From positions 1 through 57,298 of the forward strand of contig NZ_SOCT01000017.1 in the NCBI RefSeq assembly GCF_004364435.1: a stretch of DNA of 57,298 nucleotides, given 5' to 3'. A program made the position numbers and the translations under genes. Positions 34,801 through 45,300 of this stretch are shown one piece after another. The stretch comes from Pseudomonas sp. LP_7_YM. GTDB taxonomy: Bacteria; Pseudomonadota; Gammaproteobacteria; Pseudomonadales; Pseudomonadaceae. A model generated the notes under the pieces. That model was not told the DNA's origin. It searched no databases and worked only from the letters and a program-made list of their open reading frames with translations. Position 1 is the stretch's first letter. Every line of letters starts with the position of its first letter.

Positions 34801-37800
34801 CTACCCCAACGACAGATGCCCCCACTGTGTTCGCTAAAGAAGGTGATGCTCGTGTACCTACAACCATGCTTGATATCGACGTCGTACTACGCCTGCAGTC
34901 GCTGAGTGTCACCACAGGCCTTTCTTGCCAATCGCTATTGGGCGTCTCATGGCTTGATGAAGCGTCGAGCTATGCAGCGTTTCATATCGCCGGCTTGTTA
35001 CTGCTCGGCGCCTGCACCGATGAGGCACGAGAAGCCATCGAGCCTGGCCTGCAAGTGAAGTGGCGCGATGCGCTGGTCGATTATCTGCTGAGCGAGTGGG
35101 TGCCAAAAGATGCCGGTCGTCAAGCCGCTTTGAGCAGCGTCGATGACCTGTCCAGCTATTTCCTCACCGATGTCAGCGTGACTTCGCAAGCCAGAGACAC
35201 GACCGCCATCACCCAGGCCGTCGCAAGCCTGCAGCATTACCTGCATCGGTTGTTTTCCCATTTGGAGCCCGGCTATAGCAGCAGTCCTTTCCCGGGCGGG
35301 GCCGACAGTGCATGGCAGCGCTACCTGAGCCACTACGGCACATGGAAAGAATGGCAGGCACAGTTCAATCACCCGGAAAACCTGATTTATTACGCCAACC
35401 GTCCAAATAAGACCGCTGCCTTTCAGGAACTGGAAGTTGAGGTCAATCAAGGCAAGCTGGACACAGAACTGCTGCACACGGCGGTGTGCAACTACCTGAC
35501 CAAGTTCGAGAAGCTCAGCAACCTGCAGATTGTCAGTGGCTACCTGGACGGCCACGATCCGAAAAACGATACCTATCACCTGATCGGTAAGACCAACACC
35601 TCGCCACCGGAATATTACTGGCGCTCGGTGGACATGGGCCTGCGCGATGATCGACAACGCCTGAGCCCGCTCGCTTGGAGTGAGTGGGAAAAGATCACGC
35701 TGCCGGTAAGCGGGCAGATCGCGCAGAGCCGTTATGAGGAGACGGTAGTAACAACAGTGAAAAATCCCGCTGGCAAGGAGGAGTCCAACACCATCACAAT
35801 CCCTCACACCAGCGACGCTATCCGCCCGGTGATCATTGCCGGTCGGCCCTATGTGTTCTGGGTGGAACGAGGCGCCACCGGCCTGCCCAGTGCCGATGAG
35901 AAAAACCAGACGCCTACCAAGTTCAGGAAACTCTCCGTGCAATATGCTTATCGGCAAAGCGACGGATTCTGGAGCACGGCCAACGAGTTAATGTGTCTGG
36001 ACGGCACAAAAAACGGTGAGCGTTTGGCTGACAAGAAAGACAACATACCCAATCCTTATTTAAAAGACGACACGTATATTCCAGGCCTCATGGCGTTCGT
36101 GAATGAAGAGGGAGAACGCTCATCAGATCCATGGCTTACCGTCATCCTTTATAACTGCAAGAGAAAAGGTGAGGGGTTAGGTACGCTGAACGATGATTAC
36201 TTTGTCGAAGCAAGGGATTTGTTGTTGATTGAGAAGAAACAAGTATCAAAGGATATCAAAGACAGCAAAGACAGCGAAGACCGCAGAGACAGACTCGTAA
36301 TGACTGCATTCAAGTCGTATAAAGACATACGAAAAGTTCAGCACACATATGACGGCCAAGTAGTATCTTTAAAAGAGACTGGCGCTACGAGCGATACAGC
36401 AAGACCCAAAAATCCGAGCATTGTAGATTTAGCTTTGGACCTCTTTAGACTTACCATAAAAATTACCAACCCACAGCTTAAAAAAGCAATTATTGAGGCC
36501 GATATTCCGCAGAGACTACAGCACGTTGAACTTGTGGTAAAAACGCCCGGGAGCATCCGCCCCGAGCGATTGGTTGAGGGCCCAATACTACGCTCCGACT
36601 CCTTAACAAGGACACGAAGTTATGATTTTACCTTTGACAAACAAGGAGATTATTTTTTCTCCCTAGATGCCCCCTCTATTAATTCAAGTTCTAGAACAAT
36701 TGTCTTTGACTTTTCAACCAGCGACACGGACGAACTCTGGGATGTGATGATCGTTAAAAACACTGAACAGGCCCAGTTCCTCGACCTAAGTTCGGCAAAC
36801 AAAACTCTCCCCAAACTTCCATCCAACAGCGTTCGCCTTAATACTCTGTTCGGCAAACAACTGGTAGCCCGTGCCAGCGAAGGCGTTGAGCGTGCCCTGG
36901 GTTGGGACACTCAAAAGTTGAAGGAACCGACCATCGACAAGGCTGAGCCCAACCCGCGCGTTGATTTCCACGGAGCCAATGGCTTGTACTTCCGTGAATT
37001 GTTCCTGCACCTGCCGGCGCTGATTGCCAGCCGCCTTACCGAGCAGCAGCAGTTTGAAGAAGCAGAAAGCTGGTACCTGCATTACCTGTTCGACCCTTAC
37101 CGTGCCTTGCCCGGGAAGGATGGCCGACCTGCTTACTGGAACACCCGGCCACTGGCGGAGGTGGGCAGCCTGACTTCCGAACTGCGCAAGTCCGTGGACC
37201 CTGTTGCACGGGCCTTCATCCTGTCGCGCTATTACCGGCAGGCTGTGTTCCTGAACCTGGTGGAAAACTGGCAGCGCCAGGGCGACCACTATTATCGGCA
37301 GCTGACCCTCAGCAGCCTCAATCACGCCTGGTTGTGCTATCAGCAGGCACTGAAATTGATCGGCCCGCTGCCGGAGCGCGCTGCCGTGTCGCGCTGGAGC
37401 CCGGTGCCTTTGGCTTCGGCGAGCGAAAACAGCTTCCGCATGCCGGTCAACCAACGGGTGATCGAGGCCAGGAAACTCCTCGAACGGCGTTTGTACAACC
37501 TGCGTCATGGCCTGACCCTGGACGGCAAGGCCTTGCCAAACCTGGGCTGGGGCGACGAAGGAGGTGACCCGTTTGCTTCGGCAAAAGGTGGGCTGAGCAT
37601 CATCACCGGCACTTACAACAGCAATCGCGCACCGGTTCCGGCCTACCGTTTCCGCCAGTTGCTGCCCGCAGCCCGTGCCGCTGCCCAGCAGTTGCTGGAT
37701 ATGGGCCGGCATTATATGAAGCTGATGGAAGATGAGTTCAATACATCGCTGTCCGTATTACTCAAGGCCCAGGAAACCAGGATTTCCGACTTCACCCTGC

Positions 37801-39236
37801 AATTAGGTAAAGAAAACATAAATTCCATAAAGGCAAAAAAACGTGAACTTGAATTGAGTCTTGAGGCTGCTGAATTCAGAAAGAATCATTGGGCCGGTTT
37901 GCTGGAAGTTGGACGGTCACCCCGAGAGGAAGCCGCGACAGCAATGACCTGGACAGCGGGCGTGCTCAAGTACGCGGCCATCCCCGCCGAGATCGTTGCC
38001 GGAGGCATCGATGGCGTGGTGCCCACCATCCTGGGCATGGCTGTGGGGGGTACCCGACCTGCCGAGCTTGCTCGAATGGGATCGAAAGCCATGTCGATGT
38101 CCAGCACGGCATTGAGCTTCCTGGCCAATCAGCTTCAAACCGAGTCCGGGTACGAACGTCGTGCCACCGGGTGGACGTTCGATATGCGTCAGGCCGAATG
38201 GGACATGAGACTGATCGATCAGCAAATCACGGAAACCAATATCGAACTCAATGCTTCCACTATCAGCCTGCAACAAGCCCGACAAGAACGGAAAAACCTG
38301 GAGCAAGCCTACGTCGCCATGACCACCGGCTTCACCATCATCCCGATCTACAACTGGCTGGTGGCGCGTCAGGAGCTGCTTTACGGCGCAGCCTACGACG
38401 CCGTGCTGTCGCTGTGCCTGAGCGTGGAAGCGGCCTGGCGCTATGAAATCGGCGACTACAAACGCGAGGCGTTCATTAAAACCAGTGCCTGGAGTGATTC
38501 CTACAAAGGCATGCTGGCGGGCGAGTCGCTGTTGGTCGACCTGCAGGAGATGGAAAATGCCTGCTTGCTGGCCAACGAACGGCGACTGACGATCAAGAAA
38601 ACCTTCAGCCTCAGGAAGCTGCTGGCGGAAAAAAGTTGGACGGCCAACGTCAAAACGCTTGCCCAGGGCGACTCACTGGCGTTTGGGTTTGCAGCCAGCG
38701 AGTTCGATAAAAACTACCCCGGTCATTATCTGCGTCAGCTCAAGCACGTGTCGGTGTCACTGGTGATGGAGTCGGGGCAACAATTGGAGGAGTTGTCCGC
38801 CATCCTCACACAAGCAGCCAACATGACGCTGGTCGAGCCAGACCTGCAAGGCGCCGAGTACTTATACAGCGAAGGCACAACGCCACCACCTGAGAGCATC
38901 AAGCGTAATCTGCGGGCGCAGCAGCAGATCGCACTGTCTTCGCAAGTACAGGAGGACGGGCTGGGCTATGGACCGGGTGATTGGGTCTATGAGTTGATGT
39001 TCCACGACGGCCGTTATCTGCCCTTTGAAGGGACCGGGGCGATTTCGCAGTGGCAGTTGGAAATTCCTGACAGCGATATGGCCAAGTTACTGATCAATGG
39101 CGCCAATCCGGTTGTGAAGGATATTCAGATCAACCTGGTTTACAGCTCACTGGCCGGTACAAGTGATTTCGTAAAAGGCATCAAGGACCTGCGCAAGCGG
39201 GCTGCCGAACCCGCAGCGCCAGCAAAAACCTCCTGA
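31833..39236 (+). CDS. Tc toxin A subunit (TcA), first copy
   Basis: A 2467-aa Tc A protein, close to full length for the family. A components form pentameric pores that bind host cells and inject the TcB-TcC payload. The N-terminal part (about 60-560) is the VRP1-like alpha-helical shell. An inserted module of about 95 residues lies at 867-960. The neuraminidase/receptor-binding middle includes YYWRSVDMGLRDDRQRLSP (about 1258). GANGLYFRELFLHLPALIA (about 1711) starts the conserved part before the pore helices, and residues 2300-2450 form the TcB-binding end (LKHVSVSLVMESGQ; YELMFHDGRYLPFEGTGA). AAGGAAG precedes the ATG. No signal peptide. No tcB or tcC gene lies nearby. Stretches around 34340-34860 and 36200-36830 are AT-richer than the rest. 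Confidence 0.93.
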   Translation: MPSPTNTPAAATYATLFPEQLADRCAPDALEANSGPVAYLHALYQQALALEATSESDERFTLAQRRPDIGELLLNQEGLEKQIPALTLAINALTRQAQAHAGRDTPLAETVSKAQQRVGLPFHYPLAQIQAVLRHKKLPLFDLLQQSEYSFPNFCHGNLRTDELRQVMRTATGFSPALQKLLQDDDLNDRENFLATRFSTTGNNLSVASKLNRVEFFCQKTGLKPEDVLDLLAIAGVDDGASEGVTSVKTSTAYQVAGSKTADGKHYGAVFINNGESKSLSLKDTLSGPGIQLAITDATAAHYARIHKLIHLAHALELSFAETDLLLMSALRAEGQTKDFHITANTLRAIGVFRFFNEAYDVKVEQFAALIHEVSPYAVGDKVPLLDRVLDGPGSGQLAEIDDRLNIDDGTFDPAEKVDGDGKSAVTSTMGRLCRALGLSEQVANDYLKQVTKALGQRKPKRSLALLSSLYRLSRLPRLLRLSANEGANLIALLTLGNDQVQGIVAGKGQISDDPAKADILDVLMALANAERWLRRNELTPSAVLALLSAPKASDQVLNQIEAAREKVLGQAPPDVAGVCLSEQNIRSVPKANEAFEATDSTWLTVLQDYLDKNGLIKPRLPAEPILRNELANLLKGKLKETARAAADLAQALATELTNARIKQEDLAKDVFTRMFANSLEPSLASSYALALLRWIKRSPLDLLSDLLVPVPANQAQRTHSFALWSDMARYTLAISLTGLSPAGLEALMEHPQWFAFKKNNTQPPISNELSLALLYQLTRYRAWIGICRENGFEEGDALGYLSSLRASTEPAAVEAAARQLGKFIGWDMQETLWALPHVMVSTSTTSTTRKPETNTVKTKEPAKKSGTLDEFITWLTAEEVTAYTHQQLKHFMPSVLLSYFLNHGHHSYSPIVDGTNRKFKKFLSENPGPLLLTPEQYKEADYDPKFWEAEFKKIKADGKTPVLPKPLEIRVIGAPVEEPPDTSTSTPTPTPTTDAPTVFAKEGDARVPTTMLDIDVVLRLQSLSVTTGLSCQSLLGVSWLDEASSYAAFHIAGLLLLGACTDEAREAIEPGLQVKWRDALVDYLLSEWVPKDAGRQAALSSVDDLSSYFLTDVSVTSQARDTTAITQAVASLQHYLHRLFSHLEPGYSSSPFPGGADSAWQRYLSHYGTWKEWQAQFNHPENLIYYANRPNKTAAFQELEVEVNQGKLDTELLHTAVCNYLTKFEKLSNLQIVSGYLDGHDPKNDTYHLIGKTNTSPPEYYWRSVDMGLRDDRQRLSPLAWSEWEKITLPVSGQIAQSRYEETVVTTVKNPAGKEESNTITIPHTSDAIRPVIIAGRPYVFWVERGATGLPSADEKNQTPTKFRKLSVQYAYRQSDGFWSTANELMCLDGTKNGERLADKKDNIPNPYLKDDTYIPGLMAFVNEEGERSSDPWLTVILYNCKRKGEGLGTLNDDYFVEARDLLLIEKKQVSKDIKDSKDSEDRRDRLVMTAFKSYKDIRKVQHTYDGQVVSLKETGATSDTARPKNPSIVDLALDLFRLTIKITNPQLKKAIIEADIPQRLQHVELVVKTPGSIRPERLVEGPILRSDSLTRTRSYDFTFDKQGDYFFSLDAPSINSSSRTIVFDFSTSDTDELWDVMIVKNTEQAQFLDLSSANKTLPKLPSNSVRLNTLFGKQLVARASEGVERALGWDTQKLKEPTIDKAEPNPRVDFHGANGLYFRELFLHLPALIASRLTEQQQFEEAESWYLHYLFDPYRALPGKDGRPAYWNTRPLAEVGSLTSELRKSVDPVARAFILSRYYRQAVFLNLVENWQRQGDHYYRQLTLSSLNHAWLCYQQALKLIGPLPERAAVSRWSPVPLASASENSFRMPVNQRVIEARKLLERRLYNLRHGLTLDGKALPNLGWGDEGGDPFASAKGGLSIITGTYNSNRAPVPAYRFRQLLPAARAAAQQLLDMGRHYMKLMEDEFNTSLSVLLKAQETRISDFTLQLGKENINSIKAKKRELELSLEAAEFRKNHWAGLLEVGRSPREEAATAMTWTAGVLKYAAIPAEIVAGGIDGVVPTILGMAVGGTRPAELARMGSKAMSMSSTALSFLANQLQTESGYERRATGWTFDMRQAEWDMRLIDQQITETNIELNASTISLQQARQERKNLEQAYVAMTTGFTIIPIYNWLVARQELLYGAAYDAVLSLCLSVEAAWRYEIGDYKREAFIKTSAWSDSYKGMLAGESLLVDLQEMENACLLANERRLTIKKTFSLRKLLAEKSWTANVKTLAQGDSLAFGFAASEFDKNYPGHYLRQLKHVSVSLVMESGQQLEELSAILTQAANMTLVEPDLQGAEYLYSEGTTPPPESIKRNLRAQQQIALSSQVQEDGLGYGPGDWVYELMFHDGRYLPFEGTGAISQWQLEIPDSDMAKLLINGANPVVKDIQINLVYSSLAGTSDFVKGIKDLRKRAAEPAAPAKTS

Positions 39237-39250
39237 CACTGACAGGGCTG

Positions 39251-39280
39251 CGCCCACGGCGATATCAATCGCCGTGGGCG
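39251..39280 (+). terminator. Hairpin between the two Tc A genes
   Basis: Perfect 13-bp stem CGCCCACGGCGAT (39251-39263)/ATCGCCGTGGGCG (39268-39280), loop ATCA, followed by GTTTGCGTTGTG with few Ts. It may only partly terminate, or protect the upstream mRNA. Confidence 0.7.
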
Positions 39281-39343
39281 TTTGCGTTGTGCTGCTCACC
39301 CGCAATGCCCTAGGTGCACTACTGAATCAAGGAAGAATCCGTC

Positions 39344-42300
39344 ATGCCAAGCCCTACCAAGACGCCCGCCGCTGCCACCTACGCCACGCTCTTTCCCGAG
39401 CAATTGGCCGACCGGTGTGCACCCGATGCACTGGAAGCCAACAGTGGCCCGGTCGCCTACCTGCACGCCCTGTATCAACAAGCACTGGCGCTGGAAGCGA
39501 CCAGCGAATCGAAAAAACGCTTCACGCTGGCGCAACGCCGGCCCGACATCGGTGAGCTGCTGCTGAATCAGGAGGGCCTGGAAAAACAGATCCCGCCGCT
39601 GACCCTTTCGATCAATGCCCTCACCCGCCAGGCGCAGAGTCATGCGGGAGCCGAAATCAATCTGGCACAAGCGATCAGCCAGGCCCAGTACTCCGCTGGA
39701 CTGCCGTTTCATTATCCGCTGGCGCAGATTCAGGCCGTGCTGCGCCACGACAAACTTCCGCTGTTCGAATTGCTGCAAACCTCGGGATATACCTTTCCCA
39801 ATTTTTGTTACGCCCACCTGCGTACCGAAGAATTGCGACAGGTGATGCGCACCTCGAGCGGTTTCAGCCCGGAGCTGCAAAACCTGTTGCTGGATAACAG
39901 CCCGGCCACTGGAAAAAAATTCCTGGCCGAGCGTTTCGGGACTACCGAAACGGCTCAAACTGCGCTGGAAGAACTCAGCAATGCCGAATTTTTCTGCAAA
40001 AAAACCGGACTCAAACCCGAGCAACTTCAAGACCTGCTTGCCACCTCGGGTGTCGATGACGATGCCAGCGAAGGCTATACCAGCGTCAAATGTTCCAGCG
40101 CCTACAAACCTGCGCGGGGCAGTGCACCGAGTGGCCACCTCTACGGCGCGGCCTTTATCAATAACGGCGTGGCGCCTGCGCTGTCACTGGAGGATAAACG
40201 CGCAGGTCCGGGCATTACGCTGGCCATCAAAGGCGCGACAGCCGCTCACTTGGGCCGCATTCACAAGCTCGTTCATCTGCAACACGCACTGAAGCTGCCC
40301 TTCGCCGACGTCGACCTGTTGCTGATGTCCGCGCTGCGCGCGGAAGGCCAGACTCGGGATTTCAAGATCACGGAGAACACACTGCGCGCGCTTGGGGTGT
40401 TTCGTTATCTCAACGAAATCTACGCCATCAACGCTGAACAATTCGCTGCACTCATTCATGAGGTGTCGCCGTATGCAGTGGGCGAGAACGTGCCGTTTCT
40501 GGATCGCGTGCTTGACGGCCCTGGTGCCCGACAACTGGCCGAGGTCGAAGACCGGCTGAGCATTGATGGCAGTGAACTTGATTTAGCCGACGACACAGAC
40601 GATAACGCCTCGCAGTTGACGATCGGACGCTTGTGCCTTGCACTGGGGACCGAAGAACGGCTGGCCAGAAACTACCTTGAACAGGCCACTTCAGCACATG
40701 GGTTGAGCAAACCGGCTATGACACTGGCATTAGTGTCTTCGCTCTACCGCCTCAGCCGGCTGCCGCGCTTGTTGAGATTGCCGGCCAGTGAGGGCAATAG
40801 CCTGATCACCATATTGACCCTCAGCAATAACCAATTTCTGAAGACGGTCGCCGGTAAGGGGAATATCAGCGATGCCGCAGATCAACCGGACATCCTCGAT
40901 GCGCTGGTGGCGCTGGCGAACCTCCAGCGATGGCTGCGCCGTAACCGGTTCTCGCCCAAGGCGGTACTGGCGGTAATCACACCCTCTGCACAGACCGAAG
41001 AGCACCGTCTCGCCATTGACAAGCAAGTGCAGCAGGTCTTCAAAGAACAGATGGCGAATGTCAATACATCACGTTTGACAGAGGAGATTTTGAAGGGGGT
41101 TAACATCGCCTCACTGAAAAAGCCCAAGACCGCTGCTGCCGTCGAATCCTCGACCGAGAAGAGTGCCAAAACCGAGACGAGCAAGCCGCTGGACTCCAAC
41201 CCCGACACGTGGCTCGAACTGCTCGCCGGGTATCTGGACGAGAAAGGTTTTATCAACACGGAACTCACGCCGGAGGCTGAACTTTCAACCGCCTTGACAG
41301 CACTGCTCAACGGCAAGCTGGAAGGTGACGATACGAGCCGAAACGAGGCGGCCGTGACGCTGGCGTCTCTGTTGACCAACCGGCGGGTTGAACAAGAGGA
41401 TCTGGCCAAATCCATCGTTGCGCAGACGGTCGGCAGAGTAACAGGCCTCGCCGGTGTCACCTCCGAATACGCCCTGCCTCTTCTGAAATGGGTGGGTAAA
41501 ACACCGCTCGACGTACTGCACCAGGTGATCACCCCGGCAAACGCTGCCACTGACTCGACATCCACGGGTGCGCAACCAAACAGCTCATTCGAGCTGTGGA
41601 CCCGCCTGGCTCGACATGCGCTGGCCGTGCGTTTGCTGAGTTTGAGCCCTGCCGGACTTGAAGCCTTGGTAGAGCACACCGCGTGGTTTGACCTTGAGCA
41701 GGTCAGCGATCCAGCCGATGACGCGGGCACAGCAATTTCCCCGATAGCGCCGCTCAACCTTGACTTGCTGTATCAGCTGTCCTGTTACCGGGACTGGATC
41801 AGCGCCTGTGCGGCTAACAACTTCAATGAAAAAGACGCGCTGGATTATTTGTCGAAACGGCGGGACAGTGCCGAACCCGGTGCCATTCATGACGCCGTCA
41901 AACAGCTAGCGAAACTTATCGATTGGGATGAAGATGAAACGCTTGCCGCGGTGCCCTATGCGAGGATCAATACACCTGCACAAAAAGTTGTCGCCAGAAG
42001 TTCACTCGAAGCGTATTTGCAAACGCTGCTGCCCTCGGAAAGGGCCTACTACAATTATTGCGACAGAGCAGTAGAGCTCAAGGGGCTCGGTGTACTGATC
42101 AGCAAGTATCACTACAACGGTGAAACGTACGCTAACGCGAATGCGATCTACAGGAAGTTTGTTGCATTTCTCGATAAAAATCCGGGGCCGATCATCGTTC
42201 ACGAACAGGACTATTTGCCCGAGACGCATCCTGACATCTGGGCCAAGATCACCAGGAATGTAAAGAGCAAGCGGACGATCACGCTCGCAAAATACACCAA

Positions 42301-45300
42301 CGTCAACTCTAAAACCTTTGATGATTTCCTGGACTCGCTGAGTGTCGAGGAACGACAGTACTTTGACAAGACAGGCAGAGGAATCAAGCAACTCCTTAGT
42401 AACTATCATTCCCTGCTCGATGGAAATAGCTATACAAATGCGGACAGCAACAATGAATACAATAAATTCTTGAAGTTTATCAAAGACAACCCCGGAACGT
42501 TAAAAGTCACTCAACAACAATATGACGATGGCTTCGAGCCCGAACGATGGGCCAGGTTCAAGGCGTCGTTAGAAAGCGGTGGCAGAAAAGCAGCCAATCC
42601 AGAGCCGTTAAAGCTGGAAGTTTATTCACCTGAGCAATATCAGGATAACTTGATGCCCGTGAGCACGGAAAATATTCCGGTGATCCCCTCAACGGTGACC
42701 CACATCGATCTGGTGATGCGTCTGCAAAAACTATGCGAAATCACCGGCCTGTCGTGCCAGTCGCTTCGCGATATAGCGTTGCTGGGCGAGCAATCGACCT
42801 ATGAACAGATCGACATCGCTGGAAAGATGTTACTGGGCGCCTGCAGCGATGACGCACGTGAGGTGATTGAGGACGGCCTGCAGGAAGCGTGGAGGGATGC
42901 GCTTGCAGCTTATCTGATGGGTTACTGGGTGCCCTACGCTGAGCAACGGCAACTGTTCATGCCCGCGCTCGATGACCTGTCCAGTTACTTCCTCACGGAT
43001 GTCCTGGTGAGCAGCGACGCCAGAAAGACAGCCACCGTGAGCCAGGCTATTGCCAGCCTGCAGCACTACCTTTACCGACTGTTCTCGCACCTCGAACCTG
43101 GCTATGAAAAGGTCAGTCTGGCGCTGGATACCGTACGTGACTGGCAGCAATATCTGAGCCACTACGGCACCTGGAAAGCATGGCGCGCGCAGCTCAACCA
43201 TCCGGAAAACCTGATCTATTACGCCAGCAGGCCCAACAAAAGCGCTGCGTTCAAGGACCTTGAAGTCGAGGTCAATCAGATTTCTCAAGGCAGATTGGAT
43301 ACCCAAAGGCTGCAAACGGCGGTCCTGAGTTACCTGACCAAGTTCGAGAGGCTGAGCAATCTGCATATCGTCAGTGGTTACCTGGACGGCAGCGACCCTA
43401 AAAGCGACACCTATTACCTGATCGGCAAGACCAACACCTCACCCACCGAATATTACTGGCGGTCCGTGGACATGGGCCTGCGTGATGACCAGCAGCGCCT
43501 GAGCCCGCTGGCCTGGAGCGAATGGGAGAAAATTACCCTGCCGGTCACCGGGCAGCTTGCTCAGAGTCGTTACGAGAAAATAACGATGCAGAATAAGGTC
43601 GAGAACGGAACAGAAGTAAAAGACGCTAAGGGAAATACCGTTCAAGAAGAGGTGAGTAGGAGTGTATACACGTCTGATGCCATTCGCCCCGTTATCATCG
43701 CTGGCAGGCCGTATGTGTTCTGGGTAGAACGGAGCACGACTGACTTGCCCAGCAACAAGGGCAATAATCAGACCCTTGCGGGTAAGAGAAAGATATCGGT
43801 TCAATATGTTTATCGACAAAGTGATGGGTTCTGGAGCCCCGCCAATGAACTCATGAGTCTGGATGGTACTAAAAACGGCAAGCGCGTAGAGGATACGGAC
43901 AGCCATTACCTTAAGGACGAGAACTATATACCCGGTCTGATTGCGTTCGTGAATGTGGAAGATAGACCGTTAGATCCATGGCTGACGGTGATTCTATATG
44001 ACTGTAATAAAAATGAAAAAGGCCAATACTCACTAGGCGATGAGGGTAAGGATTACTTTATCGAAATGCGTGATCTGTTATTACTTGAGCGTAAAAAACT
44101 CAAGGATACAGAACAAAAAAAACTGGCAACCACCGCCTACAACTCTTATCAAGACATTAGAACCATTCAACATATCTATAACGGTCGACCGCTGATACTC
44201 AAGCAGACGGCGATCAATATAAACGGTCTAAAAGTCTCCAAACCGAGTGCATTTATCGCAGACGCTTTCAAATTCAAAGCCACACTATTAAGCACTGCTC
44301 GCAAGACCATCAGCCTCACCCGGTCTTTTAATGAAGCGTACGAACTAAAAATCCGAAATATTAAAATATCGATTAAAGGACCCGGCGACCAAATACACAC
44401 TATTATAGTAAAGCCTAGTTCACAAACATCGTCAGCCTATGAAAATGAAAATGAAAATGAATTTAAAGGTGAATATGAATATGAACATGAACTCACAGAA
44501 CTTGGCACCTATACATTCGAACTCATTTACGTGCTTGATAGCCGAATATTTACCATGGAGTATACCTACAACCTTTCTGAACAAGTGATCGACGAATCAT
44601 GGCACATCTCGATAATCAACAACGACGAGCAAGCACAGTACCTTGACCTGAGCTCGGTCTCGAATGACGCACCAAAACTCGCCTCTGACAAGGTGCGTCT
44701 TAATACCCTGTTCGGCAAACAACTGGTCGCCCGCGCCACAGAGAGTATCGAACGCGCCCTTGGCTGGGAGACGCAGAAACTGCAGGAGCCGACCATTGAC
44801 GCTGCCAATACCAACCCGCCCGTGGACTTTCATGGCGCCAATGGCCTGTATTTCCGCGAACTGTTCCTGCACCTGCCCGCGCTCATCGCCACTCGGCTCA
44901 CCGAACAGCAACAGTTCGAAGACGCAGAAGTCTGGTACCTGCGCTACCTGTTCGATCCTTACCGGGCGCAGCCGGACCAGGCCGGGCGGCCCGCTCATTG
45001 GAATACCCGCCCCCTGGCAGAGGTAGGCTCACTCAACTCCGAGCTGCTCAAACCGGTGGACCCAACGTCGCGCGCCTTCACACTGTCTCGCTATTACAGG
45101 CAGTCGGTTTTTCTGGCGCTGGTGGAGAACTGGCAACAGCAAGGCGATCATTATTACCGCCAGCTCACCTTGAGCGGCCTGAACCATGCCTGGTTGTGTT
45201 ACCAACAGGCCATGAAATTGGTAGGGCCTTTGCCGGAACGCACGGCTGTGTCTCGCTGGAGTCCACTGTCGCTGTCCACGGTGACTGCCGGTCACTTCCG

